Position numbers and translations under genes: made by a program. Below, piece after piece: positions 53,873 to 63,735 of a stretch of DNA of 64,000 nt. Each line of letters opens with the position of its first letter. The stretch's first letter is position 1. The notes under the pieces are model-generated. The model saw nothing but the letters and a program-made list of their open reading frames with translations, was not told the origin of the DNA and did no database searches. The stretch is from NCBI GenBank assembly GCA_030340625.1, contig JAOPHQ010002277.1:124001-188000 (forward strand), in the 5' to 3' direction. Source of the DNA: Merluccius polli (taxonomy: Eukaryota > Chordata > Actinopteri > Gadiformes > Merlucciidae).

Positions 53873-54881
53873 GTCATCACTGATGACCATACTACGAATT
53901 ACTAGTGCAATGTATCATATAAGGTATAAAAATGGTGAGTATAAATTCAAGCGAAAAGAAAAAACCCCACGGATTGGTTACCGTGGGTCAACATCAACAT
54001 CACCAACCGACTTAGTTCGGGAAAACCCCCCACTAAACAGGAGGAAAACCTGTCGCATCTCTAAAGTCGCATCTCTAAAGTGGACGGCATTCACCTTGGT
54101 GTCTCAAAGAATACATGGGCCGTAGCCAACAAACAGTAGACAAATTATCACATCATACAATCAATATGTCATACAGTCTCAGTATCTTGAGGACACAAAG
54201 GCGCAGTAATAAATGCACAGTAATTTTCATCACCAGAAATCCCTTCAAATACTTATATGCATGAATAACCAAAATCGAATACTTCCAGGTATAAGGAACA
54301 GTAAACCTATATAGAACTAAAGAACACCCTGCAGGCATGCATGGTTTCCAATGGCCCAGGTGGTCTCCATTCACGAATTTAATGTCCATCATGTCATCCA
54401 TAGGCAAGGCCCACACGACAAGGTTACTAACACGTACCCATGTGTGCTTCGCCCGTGGACCCACTCATCAACTCGGCCGTACCAGTGATCAGAACATATT
54501 CCCGTAGCATCAAAGAAATTCAGCAGTCTCATTATTAAAGCAATCATGGGAAAACAGCATAAGACATCCGAATTTAAACAATGCCTTGTAATGACAAACA
54601 TGACCCACACTGTGCGTTTAATAATTCATCACTCAAGTAAATCAGATGCAATGTCCTCCTAGACACAGGTGCCGAACTCCAGGAAATCAGGTACCACTCT
54701 ATGTACCCCAGCCTGATCAGGTCGGGGCGCTCCACTGTCCCCTGAACACTCTCAGGTACACCTGGTCACCTGACATAAATACATAGTTGACCTCTACTTA
54801 TGTACTTTCTATGTCCCAACAGATCTTTAACCGTTCTAATGTTTGCAGCGCTTTCTTTATTATGTTTCATTATGTTTATTA

Positions 54882-54883
<2 letters not shown>

Positions 54884-54918
<35 letters not shown>

Positions 54919-54950
54919 GATTATTATTATGATTATTATCATCATCACCA
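54884..54950. repeat. (ATT)n microsatellite
   Basis: About 20 units with GATT interruptions near the right end. Confidence 0.9.
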
Positions 54951-55143
54951 CTACTATTATAGGGTAAACCCCTGCATAACTCTTTATTGCCTCCCTCCTT
55001 TCTTAGATCTCCTTATCTAAAGTACTTCTTGCAGCTCTAGTGCTGCCCTGCTTTATTGTCCTCTCCTGCGGGCCAGGCCCCCTTCTTCTCTCTGCTCTCT
55101 GTCCCTCTCTCTTTTGACCACATTTCTCTCTTTCCCTTCTTTC

Positions 55144-55201
55144 ACTTTCTCTAACTTTTCTTACACTTTCTCTAACTTTTCTTACACTTTCTCTAACTTC
55201 C
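55144..55201. repeat. 21-bp tandem repeat, nearly three units
   Basis: TTTCTCTAACTTTTCTTACAC repeated, pyrimidine-rich on the plus strand. Confidence 0.85.
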
Positions 55202-56768
55202 CTCTGTCTTTCTAAATAAATCCTTCTGTTTTAAGAATCACCACTTACTGTCACCATCCCATTTTGCCATGTCCAACTTTCCTTTCCTTCTTTGTTAACC
55301 TTGTAATTTCTTATCATTATTAGACACAAAACGAGATGTTCACGATATTTCTTTGGAAAGGAGCCTCCCGGCCACGGAGGTCCCCTCCTTCGCTTAAGGT
55401 TCTCGTGCTAATGTAAATAAAGGAAAAGAATAAAACAGAGAGTTAATGTCAATTTGAACACCTTGCTTCATATTACTGACAAGTTGACGCTTAAGAATAA
55501 TCAATCAGCTTTTACACAAAAACACTTTTTATCGCAGTAATGACATCTGTTAACATAGTTATTTATGAATTTAAAAGTCTAGATAATAACATTCATAATT
55601 ACGTAATGACCACCAATAAACCAAATTATTGTAATGGGCTTCATTCTGCCTTCTCCCCCCTTGCAGCTCCAGGAGTGCAAGTAACTTCACTCACGCTTAT
55701 TTAGCACACTCACGCAACTTAATGGTGTCTATAACCACGTCATACTACTTCGTTACAGTCCCTCACATGTCCGTCGCTAGGCACTTGCAAAGAACAGACA
55801 TAGACTAAAATTAACCTTAGGCCTAATGAACCACATTAATTTTCTTGCGCACCAAATAATGGACTGGCCAACGCCATTTCCCTTTGTCCCACGGGGGATT
55901 CTTCAGGGGCAGTCGTCGGGGGAGGGGTAGGGGAAGGTTGGGTTTTAGTCGGGGCGGGCCCAGGGTTAGTCGGGGTGGGGGTAGGGGTAGGAGTGGTCGG
56001 GGAGTCTTGGCCAGTGGGGGGGTGTCAGGAATTTATGATAATTCCTGGTCTTGGCCAGGGGGGGGAAGGGTTTCTTAGGAGGGATTTGGGAAGGGGGGTT
56101 ATTTAGGTGGATTTTAACTACAGATAATATTGCCTGAACTCCAAATATGGCTTACAGGGATTTGCAACTTATCAGGTCCTGTAAGCTCCCAAGAGATCTT
56201 GTCTATGCTCGCGGTGTGTGATATTAGCACACTTTATATCTTCCTATTTAATACTGTGTATATGACCATCTATGTGTGTGTGTCTATGTGTGCCTGTGTT
56301 CGAATCTACTGGCACTGTTTAGTGTATATCTATGAGTTAGAGTGAAAGATAAGTTTACTCTCTTTCTCTCCCTTCTCTTAGCCTAAACATTAGCCACACG
56401 TGGGGCCATAAAACTGATTCCTGACCCAGGAATGTGACCATCCTCCACTCCTCTTAGTGGAGAACAAAGGGTCATAAACTGCTCCCACGTGGTGGGATTC
56501 CTTCAGTCACATGAACCATACATTGCAGAGAAAACGAAGATGCACAGTAGCAAAGCAAGCAAGCTTTAGCACATGCAGGGTTAGTCACACAAAAGGTAAT
56601 ATGATTCATGCAAGTTAGCTTAGCTCTTTGAGGATGGAAATATTGCCAGCAATATGTTCCCAATCGGCCTCCTATCGCCTCTATATAACGCCACTGGTTT
56701 CCCAGGTTTCTACACATCCGAATTCAACACAGTATCATACTGGGCCTCAAACCCTTAGCAAAATTAAT

Positions 56769-57084
56769 AAATAAATCTAACATGTCCAGGAGACTTCAAC
56801 ACCCAGTTAAATAAATCAAACATGTCCAGGAGACTTCAACACCTAGTTAAATAAATCAAACACGTCCGGGAGACTTCAACACCCAGTTAAATAAATCAAA
56901 CATATCCAGGCGACTTCAACACCCAGTTAAATAAATCAAACACGTCCGGGAGACTTCAACACCCAGTTAAATAAATCAAACATGTCCAGGAGACTTCAAC
57001 ACCTAGTTAAATAAATCAAACACGTCCGGGAGACTTCAACACCCAGTTAAATAAATCAAACATATCCAGGAGACTTCAACACCC
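56769..57084. repeat. 40-bp minisatellite with four-monomer pattern
   Basis: About eight units of TAAATAAATCAAACA(T/C)GTCC followed by (A/G)GGAGACTTCAACACCCAGT. Variant monomers alternate in a set order (see findings). It is interrupted by a solo LTR and continues at 57486-57548. Confidence 0.9.
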
Positions 57085-57485
57085 TGTTAAGAATAAATAA
57101 TAACATATGTATCAACAGGCTGTAATATCTACACATAGCCACAAGGGAACAGAAAGAAATATATAAGTTGTATTAACCGCACCTGGCCACCAGATGGCGG
57201 CACACATAATACACTGGGGGCGGGCGTTCAACACTAGCCAATCAGAGCATAGTATATAGATACATAGAGGCCATGCCTGCCCAGGTACTACCAAACTACA
57301 GATCCGGGGGGGGAAGCCAGAAACCCTACAGGCAGCGTATCTGGACAGATACGGGTCGCTCCACGCGCGTGACTTTTACAATTCCTCTCCATTTGCTTCA
57401 TAGATAAATACCTAAAGCTAAACAAATAAAGTGAGTTAAAAGCGATCCTGTGTCGGGGGCCTTCTTCCTCAAGAACAGCATTACA
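57085..57485 (+). mobile_element. Solo LTR of the Trp-primed family inside the minisatellite
   Basis: 401 bp from TGTTAAGAATAAATAATAAC to CAGCATTACA, with a CCAATCAGAGC box and AATAAA in sense orientation. Flanked by ACCC (57081-57084 and 57486-57489), which lies within a minisatellite unit, so the target is unambiguous. It lies in opposite orientation to the host element of the same family. Confidence 0.85.
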
Positions 57486-57548
57486 ACCCAGTTAAATAAA
57501 TCAAACACGTCCGGGAGACTTCAACACCCAGTTAAATAAATCAAACAC
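57486..57548. repeat. 40-bp minisatellite, remainder
   Basis: One and a half units to the right of the solo LTR. Confidence 0.85.
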
Positions 57549-57770
57549 AATACTGGCCATTTGCTTCTTCTATATAGTCGTACAATGACGACAAAATATC
57601 ATCTAACTAATTCCCAATCAGAGTTATCAGCGCCTGTTCATCTTCACGTCGGGTTAACTGTAACGACTATGGACCGGAATAACAGAGCTTTACAACAACA
57701 CATGCTAGCCACCTCTGTCACCTTAATGTCTCTATATCTAATGCAGATTCAGTCATTTAGACCATAGGTT

Positions 57771-57784
57771 CTGCTTACCTGGTT
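57771..57784 (-). promoter_or_regulatory. Leader splice donor, Trp-primed element
   Basis: The minus strand reads AACCAG|GTAAGCAG, close to the ideal donor, about 90 bases after the primer site. It suggests that spliced transcripts were made by the parent element. Confidence 0.5.
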
Positions 57785-57866
57785 TGCTGGCGCCTGTGAC
57801 AGAGATGGCGAGACGTGTGCTACCACGTGGCCCCGCTTCCCCCGGTCCGTTGCCTCTCCTCTCTGC

Positions 57867-57884
57867 ATCACGTCGGGGTCACCA
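57867..57884 (-). promoter_or_regulatory. Primer-binding site, tRNA-Trp
   Basis: On the minus strand TGGTGACCCCGACGTGAT matches all 18 bases of the complement of the vertebrate tRNA-Trp 3' end, three bases after the LTR. tRNA-Trp priming is known from avian alpharetroviruses and some retrotransposons. Confidence 0.85.
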
Positions 57885-57887
57885 AGT

Positions 57888-58290
57888 TGTTGTGATGTTC
57901 TTTGAGGAAGAAGGCCGCCGACACAGGATCGCTTTTAACTCACTTTATTTGTTTAGCTTTAGTTCTATTATCTATGAAGCAAAAGGAGGGGTATTGTATT
58001 GTTCACGCGTGGAGCGACTCTTAGCTGAATATCTAATGGATACGCTGCCTCTAGAGTTTCTGACCTCTTCCGCTTGTGTGCGTTTGATGGTACCTGGGCA
58101 GGCGTGGCCTCTATGACGAATAATATGCTCTGATTGGCTAGTGTTGAGCGCCCGCCCCCAGTGTATTATGTGTGCTGCCATCTGGTGGCCAGGTGCGGTT
58201 AATACAGCTTATATATTTGTTCCTGTTCCCTTGTGGCTATGTGAGGATATTACAGCCTGTTGATACATATGGTATTATTTATTCGTAACA
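57888..58290 (-). mobile_element. 5' LTR of the Trp-primed element
   Basis: On the minus strand it starts TGTTACGAATAAATAATACC and ends GAACATCACAACA. It carries a CCAATCAGAGC promoter-type box, an AAACAAATAAAG polyadenylation signal and a 3' part GATCCTGTGTCGGCGGCC. About 403 bp. The 3' copy lacks about 30 bp that include the polyadenylation signal. Confidence 0.75.
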
Positions 58291-58910
58291 GTGCGCGCGC
58301 GATCGTAACTCACCACGGACCTATGACCGGCGGGCGGACCTGTGACTGGCGGGGTTGTCTCAAAAAGGAGGACAAATACGCGTCCGGCTTGATGCTGCGC
58401 CGGACGCCGGACAGGGCATTGAAAAACCGGACAGTCCGGCCTAAAGCCGGACGAATGGCCACCCTACTCTAGGTGCTTCAGCAGATTGCTGTTGTTGTTG
58501 TTCGCCGTAGAAAGGATTTTTGACCCGGGGCACAGTTTACATGTTACCAAAATGTTGTTTTTCGCTTTGCTCTCGAGTTGAAAATAGTGTGAGTATTTCC
58601 ACGAGTAGAAACTTATCTTCTCTTCGCTCGCCATCATGCCGTGCCCTGACCTGTCCCAGTCCTCTTCATGCCGCGTGTTTGATTGCGTGTGTGACGCTAG
58701 AGGTGCTTTGTTTTTCAATTCAATTAAACTTTATTGATCGGGAACTGTGTGCCGTTGTAAAACCTCACCAAAAGGAACGGAGTAATGCAGCGTTTGGTAA
58801 CGGGAATGGAGTTGCTGAATTTTAAAAAACAACGTGCTACGTAACGCATTACTGAAAAAAGTAACGGCGTTATGTAACGGCGTTACTAATAACGCGTTAC
58901 TACCCAACAC

Positions 58911-59588
58911 TTAGGACCCACCCTTTTCACTATTTTTTCACTCTTTTTAATGTGGGTCAAAGTATGAATGCGTCTGTACATCTTTATGCTGATGATACTA
59001 TAGTACATTGTTGTGCAAGCACTGTTGCCTTGGCATTTCAACATCTGCAGTCTGCATTCAGTCGCACCAGTTCCACCTCAGACTAGTGTTAAATGCTGAC
59101 ACAACCAAGGCCATGCTCTTCTCTAACGAAAAGTAGGTGCCAGCTGTTCACTCCTGCATCATGTCTGCACAAGGTACCCCTATTGAGATTGTGTCCACCT
59201 ACAAATATTTAGGCATCACAATTGATGAAAGCCTTGATGTTAAAATTGGGCTTCTTTTTTAGGAACAAATCCTGTTCATTCTTTAATGCTAGGAAACAGC
59301 TTTTTGCTGCCACTCTCTTGCCTCTCCCGGACTATGGAGATGTTTTGTACATGAACGCCTCAGCTCACACTATTCATCTGTTGGACCTGTCTATCGTGAA
59401 CCTCATCGTCAACTTGTCTTCTTTATCCATGTGCAGAACTTTGAACTGGTATACATTCATTTATAAATCCATCCTTGGATTGCTGCCCACTTATTTATCC
59501 ACTTGTCATGTAAGCAGTGCTGCCAAAGCCTCCGATTCCAGGACTCCATCACTCTCTTTTCGGAGTTTTCGGTTTCAGAACTGGTGAT
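58911..59588 (+). pseudogene. LINE reverse transcriptase, right part (after hAT)
   Basis: Resumes at LGPTLF, then VHLYADDTIVHCC (intact catalytic Asp pair), VSTYKYLGITIDES and GFFFRNKSCSFFNARKQL, with PDYGDVLYMNAS and TFIYKSILGLLPTYLS downstream. Several frame changes and in-frame stops are present. Together with 44490-44727 it forms one degenerate CR1/L2/Rex1-type LINE; the 3' tail is not evident. Confidence 0.75.
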
Positions 59589-59599
59589 AACACTTGTCT

Positions 59600-59765
59600 T
59601 AGTTCAATCAACTCTGAGTCAAGGTAACCCTGAGTGAAGCCCGTGCATGAGGATATAAAAAGCCCTCATCAATGGAACACAGATAACATGATTCACCATG
59701 GCAACAAGTGATAAAAAGCCTCGATCCTCCTACTTCTCCCAGTGGAGTTGGAAATATGAATGACC
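59600..59765 (+). mobile_element. Harbinger-like internal remnant
   Basis: CAACTCTGAGTCAAGGTAACCCTGAGTGAAGC followed by ATATAAAAAGCC.TCATCAATGGA and ACCATGGCAACAAGTGATAA resembles the region upstream of the Myb-like gene in fish Harbinger elements (compare 36010-36110 inverted). A short frame MATSDKKPRSSYFSQW follows and closes quickly. Confidence 0.4.
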
Positions 59766-59880
59766 AAGAGGGAGGGGCTTCGGCCCTCGGCTGTCATTGG
59801 TCCAGCCCAGAATCAATCGTGACTAATGGGCTGATCTACCAGTTTTGTGTACCAATAGGCACCGCTGGACTGGCCATTGG

Positions 59881-59953
59881 CAGTATTTGTAATGGTATTA
59901 GTCATGATACCTATTGGCAATAGGTATCATGACTAAGACCATTACTAATACTA
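59881..59953. repeat. Near-perfect long hairpin
   Basis: Arms 59891-59916 and 59918-59943 (26 bases, one mismatch, one-base loop) centre on CCTATTGGCAATAGG, with weaker pairing ten bases further out. Confidence 0.9.
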
Positions 59954-60059
59954 GTACCATTAGTAAAAAAAAAAGAAGAAAATCACCATGATGGCCAGTC
60001 AGTGCAATCAAGTAATCAATCAGTGTGCGAAGTGCGAACAGTGCGTGTGCATAGAGAAG

Positions 60060-60172
60060 AGAAGAAAATGGTTTGTGTTTGTGCTTTTCCCGGCTGTGTT
60101 CGTCGCTCGACTGGTCGTGACTGTTTTCCAAAGATGGCACCTGCTTCTTTTCATGAAGGCACTGGCTTTCTA
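60060..60172 (+). pseudogene. Possible THAP-like first exon
   Basis: A frame reads MVCVCAFPGCVRRSTGRDCF followed by PKMAPASFHEG and a stop. A Cys-X4-Cys start with basic residues after it recalls a zinc-finger N-terminus such as THAP, but the fit is loose. It could be exon 1 of the gene remnant that follows, with the solo LTR in its first intron. Confidence 0.25.
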
Positions 60173-60249
60173 AACGTTCTTTTTAATAAACTGTCTGTGC
60201 ACTTAGAAAGTTCTCAATGCTTCGTTTTATATGTAGGGAACCTCATATA

Positions 60250-60661
60250 AATAAATAATAAATAAATAATAATAACATATGTATCAACAGGCTGTAATAT
60301 CTACACATAGCCACAAGGGAACAGAAAGAAATATATAAGTTGTATTAACCGCACCTGGCCACCAGATGGCGGCACACATAATACACTGGGGGCGGGCGTT
60401 CAACACTAGCCAATCAGAGCATATTATGCGTCATAGAGGCCACGCCTGCCCAGGTACTACCAAACCACACATCTGGGGGAAGAGCAGAAACCCCCAGGCA
60501 GCGTATCTGTTAAGACATCCAGCTAAGGGTAGCTCCACGCACGTGAATTTTACAATTCCTCTCTATTTGCTTCATAGATAATAGACCTAAAGCTAAACAA
60601 ATAAAGTGAGTTAAAAGCGATCCTGTGTCGGCGGCCTTCTTCCTCAAAGAACATCACTACA
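60250..60661 (+). mobile_element. Solo LTR of the Trp-primed family
   Basis: It shares with 57085-57485 the blocks ACATATGTATCAACAGGCTG, CCACAAGGGAACAGAAAG, CACCTGGCCACCAGATGG, CCAATCAGAGC and AAACAAATAAAGTG, ending ACATCACTACA. The left end is expanded by TAAA repeats, so the exact start and target duplication are unclear. Confidence 0.8.
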
Positions 60662-62516
60662 ACTATGAATTTAAATATTATTTTCTAACTGTTGATATTT
60701 TGATTTATGTCCTGTTTCATTGTAGACAGTCAGCAAGTGACAAAAAAAAAAGCTTTAGTGAAGGCTAGGCTGACAAAATTCAGAGAAATAGTTTACACCA
60801 ACCCACAACTGCTGGAAGAGTACAGAAAGAAGGAGAGAGAGGTTAGGGATTGGAGAGGTTACAGCAAGAGTAATTAGCATATAGTCTATATAAAGCCTAT
60901 GCTCTCATACAGTGTCACAGGAAGTCAATACCCAACAGTGTTAGGATGTCTACACATGTGTGTGCACACGTCCACCACACTCAAGAAACCTTAAGCTCTG
61001 ACAAAGAAGCAACATAAAAAGAAGAAAAAACAGTGGCAGGAAAACTCAAAAAGCTATTACAGAAGAAAGAAACAGCTAAAGGCTGTATTGAACATGATAT
61101 GATCAGCAGGTAAATGTCCCTGCCATCAACTCAACTCCTAAAAGAAGAGAGACATCTATACAGATACCAGGACCAATGAAGACATCTACCCCAAAGGAAT
61201 CACCCAAAAATAGGAATAGAAGAAAGAAAACACCAAGAGAGCGGCTTTTGGAGAGGACCAAAGAGATGGTCACCCTAAAAAAAAGATGATAGCAAAGAAG
61301 AAGCAGGTAATTGTTAACATGGAAGGCAGAGAGGTCCAGAAGAAAACTACAAAGAGAGGTCATCAGAGAACATTATCCAATAGCAGCCAGAGAATACTAA
61401 TGTGCATACTTGTTAGACACTTCTTTCATCAAGATGAAATCTCCACTGTAATAAATCGGAAGTCATGAGAAGTTCAGAAAAATGGCCTTAATGGACACTA
61501 TGGCAAATCTTCATAGAAGATTTCTGTCTGAGAGTCCCAGGCACAACCTTTCCATGGCTCAATTCTTTAAACTTAAGCCATTTTGGATTGGCCAGCAAAG
61601 AGTCACAGACAGAGAAACATGTGCTTGCAAAACGCATACAAAATTGAAGATAATGAAGCTGCACTAGCTTGGGGTCATACAAACATCATCCGCAAGGGAC
61701 ACTGTGTAGTGACGGTGATGTGTCCTGTATGTACAGGACATGCAGCAATTGCAAGCATAAGTCATTTCACACAACACTGGATCCTTCATCATTGTATCAT
61801 TGTATGGGAGGAGTGGGTCACTAGATCTGTACCAATAACAAAGAAATGCAAAGATGGGTCCACTGAAGAGAAGGAGGTGAGGAATGTGTTACTTGAGAAG
61901 AGGCATAACTCCAATGAAAAGCACAGGACCACCTCTCAAACTTCTCCAGTACTGAGGAGCATACAAGAGGAGCATCCAAATGCCAGGAACATCCACTTCA
62001 TCTCAGATGGGCCCACATCTCAATATCGGAATAGAACCAACTTTTACCTTGCCTCATTTAACATTGAATTTCACGGAGGTGTCCCATGGAAATGGTGCAG
62101 GTGATGGAGTGATTGGCGCTGAAAAATCTGGCTGATAGAATTGTTTCCTATGGTACCAGCATACTAGATGCCGGCACTCTCTTTGAGCTGCTGAATCTCA
62201 ATTCATCTGTGAGGCATTCATCTTAAAAATAACAGAAGAGGACATCAAAACAAGTGGCACATTAGCACCGCCGTACCTGAAGGCAGTACCTGGGACGATG
62301 AGAATTCAGGTGAGTCAGTTCAAAACAACATATTTAAACTAAATGACCACAGGCAAGTAACTATTCCTAAAAAGAGAGACACAGGTAGAGAGAGTACCTC
62401 TAGAGAGCAAAATGTTAGTGTTAAATACTGACATGTCCGAGCTCTCTCGCATCATTCTCTCCAGCATCATTCTCTCGAGCAACATTCTCCGGCCCACAAC
62501 AGGGACGTTGACCGAC

Positions 62517-62605
62517 CGGGGGGGGGGGGGGTGCGCGATTGTTGCCCGGGGGGGGGGGGGGGGGGGTGCGCGATTGTTGACGGGGGGGGTGCGCGAATGG
62601 TGCGC
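62517..62605. repeat. G-run module, three units with TGCGCGATTGTT
   Basis: Three G-runs of decreasing length, each followed by TGCGCGA(T/A)TG(T/G)T. Lies in an intron of the transposase-like gene. Confidence 0.9.
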
Positions 62606-62824
62606 AACTTTTTTATTCATTTTTTAAATTCAAAGTTTTAATGTCCACAAGAAACAGAAATAACAATTAAACATTGAAAGCAGAGTCTATGATTATTCGT
62701 ATGAATTATCATTAAAAAAAATATATATATATATATTTTTTTTTCAGGAATCTTACTGGGTGGGCAAGCTGTCAATCTGGGTGGGCCTGTGCCCACCCAA
62801 GCCCACCCATAGATCCGCCCCTGC
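62606..62824. mobile_element. Right end of a hAT-like element (inverted CAGGGGCGGATCTA)
   Basis: Ends CCCACCCATAGATCCGCCCCTG, preceded by GGGTGGGC/GCCCACCC words, a frequent fish hAT terminus. The left end and a duplication are not found, so the extent is uncertain. Confidence 0.45.
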
Positions 62825-63141
62825 TCTCAGTATGTTATACTAATATCAAATAATGGATGATGTGTATATCTGAATTTAATGTCTGAGTTAAATTTCACCT
62901 AAAATTACTATTCTTTTCTCCTTAAGCTGACATCGACAAAACCAGGCCTCATCCACACCTGAGAAGTGTCCTGATTTTGTGATTTTGCCTGTAGATGCTT
63001 CAGTCCAAAATAATTTGACTTCTGAGACAATGTGGAGTCAGAAAAGGAGAATGCTGAGCCAGTTTTGGAAGTGGGAAAGTGGGTCGTCGTACAATATGAT
63101 GGAGAACTTTTCCCTGGCACCATCACACAGGTATGTAGTAG

Positions 63142-63735
63142 GGGTGACCCTGAATAGTCGACTATTCGACGATTCGATCTAAGGAGCCTGATTCGACTGC
63201 CAATCTCATAGTCGAATCGTCGGCAAAACACAGGATCATTCCATTCGGGCTATAGGCGGTGCTGACTGTCTGATTTTACATATAGTTTATTTCTCCCAAT
63301 AAATCATGATATATAGCCTATTGCCGCTGCTTTTGTATAAATATCAAGTGCAAAACACACTGCCGCCGCAGTGCCACGGTGCGTCGATGACACAAGTGCC
63401 GCCCCTAGCACACATAGGAAGCGGAGCAGAAGAACTTGACGCGCCGTGACGCTGTGAAATAGGACAGTAGCGTGAAGTGTAGCGGGCGGCGCGTCGCCTG
63501 CCGCCGCCGGTGTGGGGGTGTACATAGAAAATAAAAGGGGCGGCTGTATTGACGCGCGCCGTTCGGCGGCGGTGTGTTACCACTGCCGAACGGCCTCGAA
63601 ATTGTAATCGAAATTGTTTAATTGAGTGTTTCAGCTCTTTAGTCTGGTGTGGAAGCCAATGTCGCAAATGAGAATATGGATCAATGAGCAAAAAAAAAGA
63701 AAAAAACATGATTTGACGATCAGTCGACTATAGGC
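63142..63735. mobile_element. DNA transposon fragment with ATTCGACTAT repeats
   Basis: It begins TAGGGGTGACCCTGAATAGT and has TCGACTATTCGACGATTCGA subterminal words. Related AGTCGACTATAGG and TTTGACGATCAGTCG words recur near 63712-63735. No clean right end or duplication. It lies in an intron of the transposase-like gene; the GC-rich frames at 63304-63709 are unassigned. Confidence 0.4.

Larger units (their letters stand above)
53873..57866 (-). other. Interior of the Trp-primed element
   Basis: No polymerase, protease or integrase motif on either strand. A minus-strand Pro-rich frame ends NPPWDKGKWRWPVHYLVRKK then a stop near 55786; it may be the tail of a lost gene, but I cannot assign it. 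Minus-strand frames at 54153-54464 and 54389-54610 have no recognised domain. The plus-strand Gly/Arg frame at 55884-56078 is the complement of the Pro-rich tract. Simple repeats and a solo LTR are listed separately. Confidence 0.5.
45101..58290 (-). mobile_element. Trp-primed retrovirus-like LTR element, gene-poor, interrupted
   Basis: On the minus strand: 5' LTR 58290-57888, primer site 57884-57867, leader with splice donor, about 3.6 kb of interior, a polypurine tract, and a 3' LTR that is cut in two (53861-53690 and 45305-45101) by the Ty3-type element. It is flanked by GTGC at 45097-45100 and 58291-58294. No protease, polymerase or integrase motif is seen in the interior, so this is a large non-autonomous derivative. 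A 40-bp minisatellite and a solo LTR of the same family lie inside it. Confidence 0.75.
44728..58910. mobile_element. hAT element hosting two later retroelements
   Basis: The left end AGTGTTGTGCTAGTTACTG and the right end ACGCGTTACTACCCAACAC have the repeated GTAACTAGTTAC/GTAACGCGTTAC subterminal words of a common fish hAT. A perfect 8-bp duplication TTAGGACC lies at 44720-44727 and 58911-58918. Its own DNA is only 44728-45096 and 58295-58910 (about 1 kb); the rest is inserted. No transposase. A piece near 58400-58465 (CCGGACAGTCCGGCCTAAAG) looks like a further old transposon end. Confidence 0.85.

Noticed and set aside
55884..56078. RGG-like frame suggesting an RNA-binding protein
   Set aside because: It is the complement of a Pro-rich tract inside the Trp-primed element and has no further domain.
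56769..57548. Regular 40-bp repeats resembling a CRISPR array
   Set aside because: The whole unit repeats without unique spacers, no cas genes are near, and the setting is a vertebrate LTR element. It is a minisatellite.
57888..58290. Reading the Trp-family LTR as plus-strand here
   Set aside because: The primer site, CCAAT box, AATAAA signal and polypurine tract all require minus orientation for this element. The plus-oriented copies are 57085-57485 and 60250-60661.
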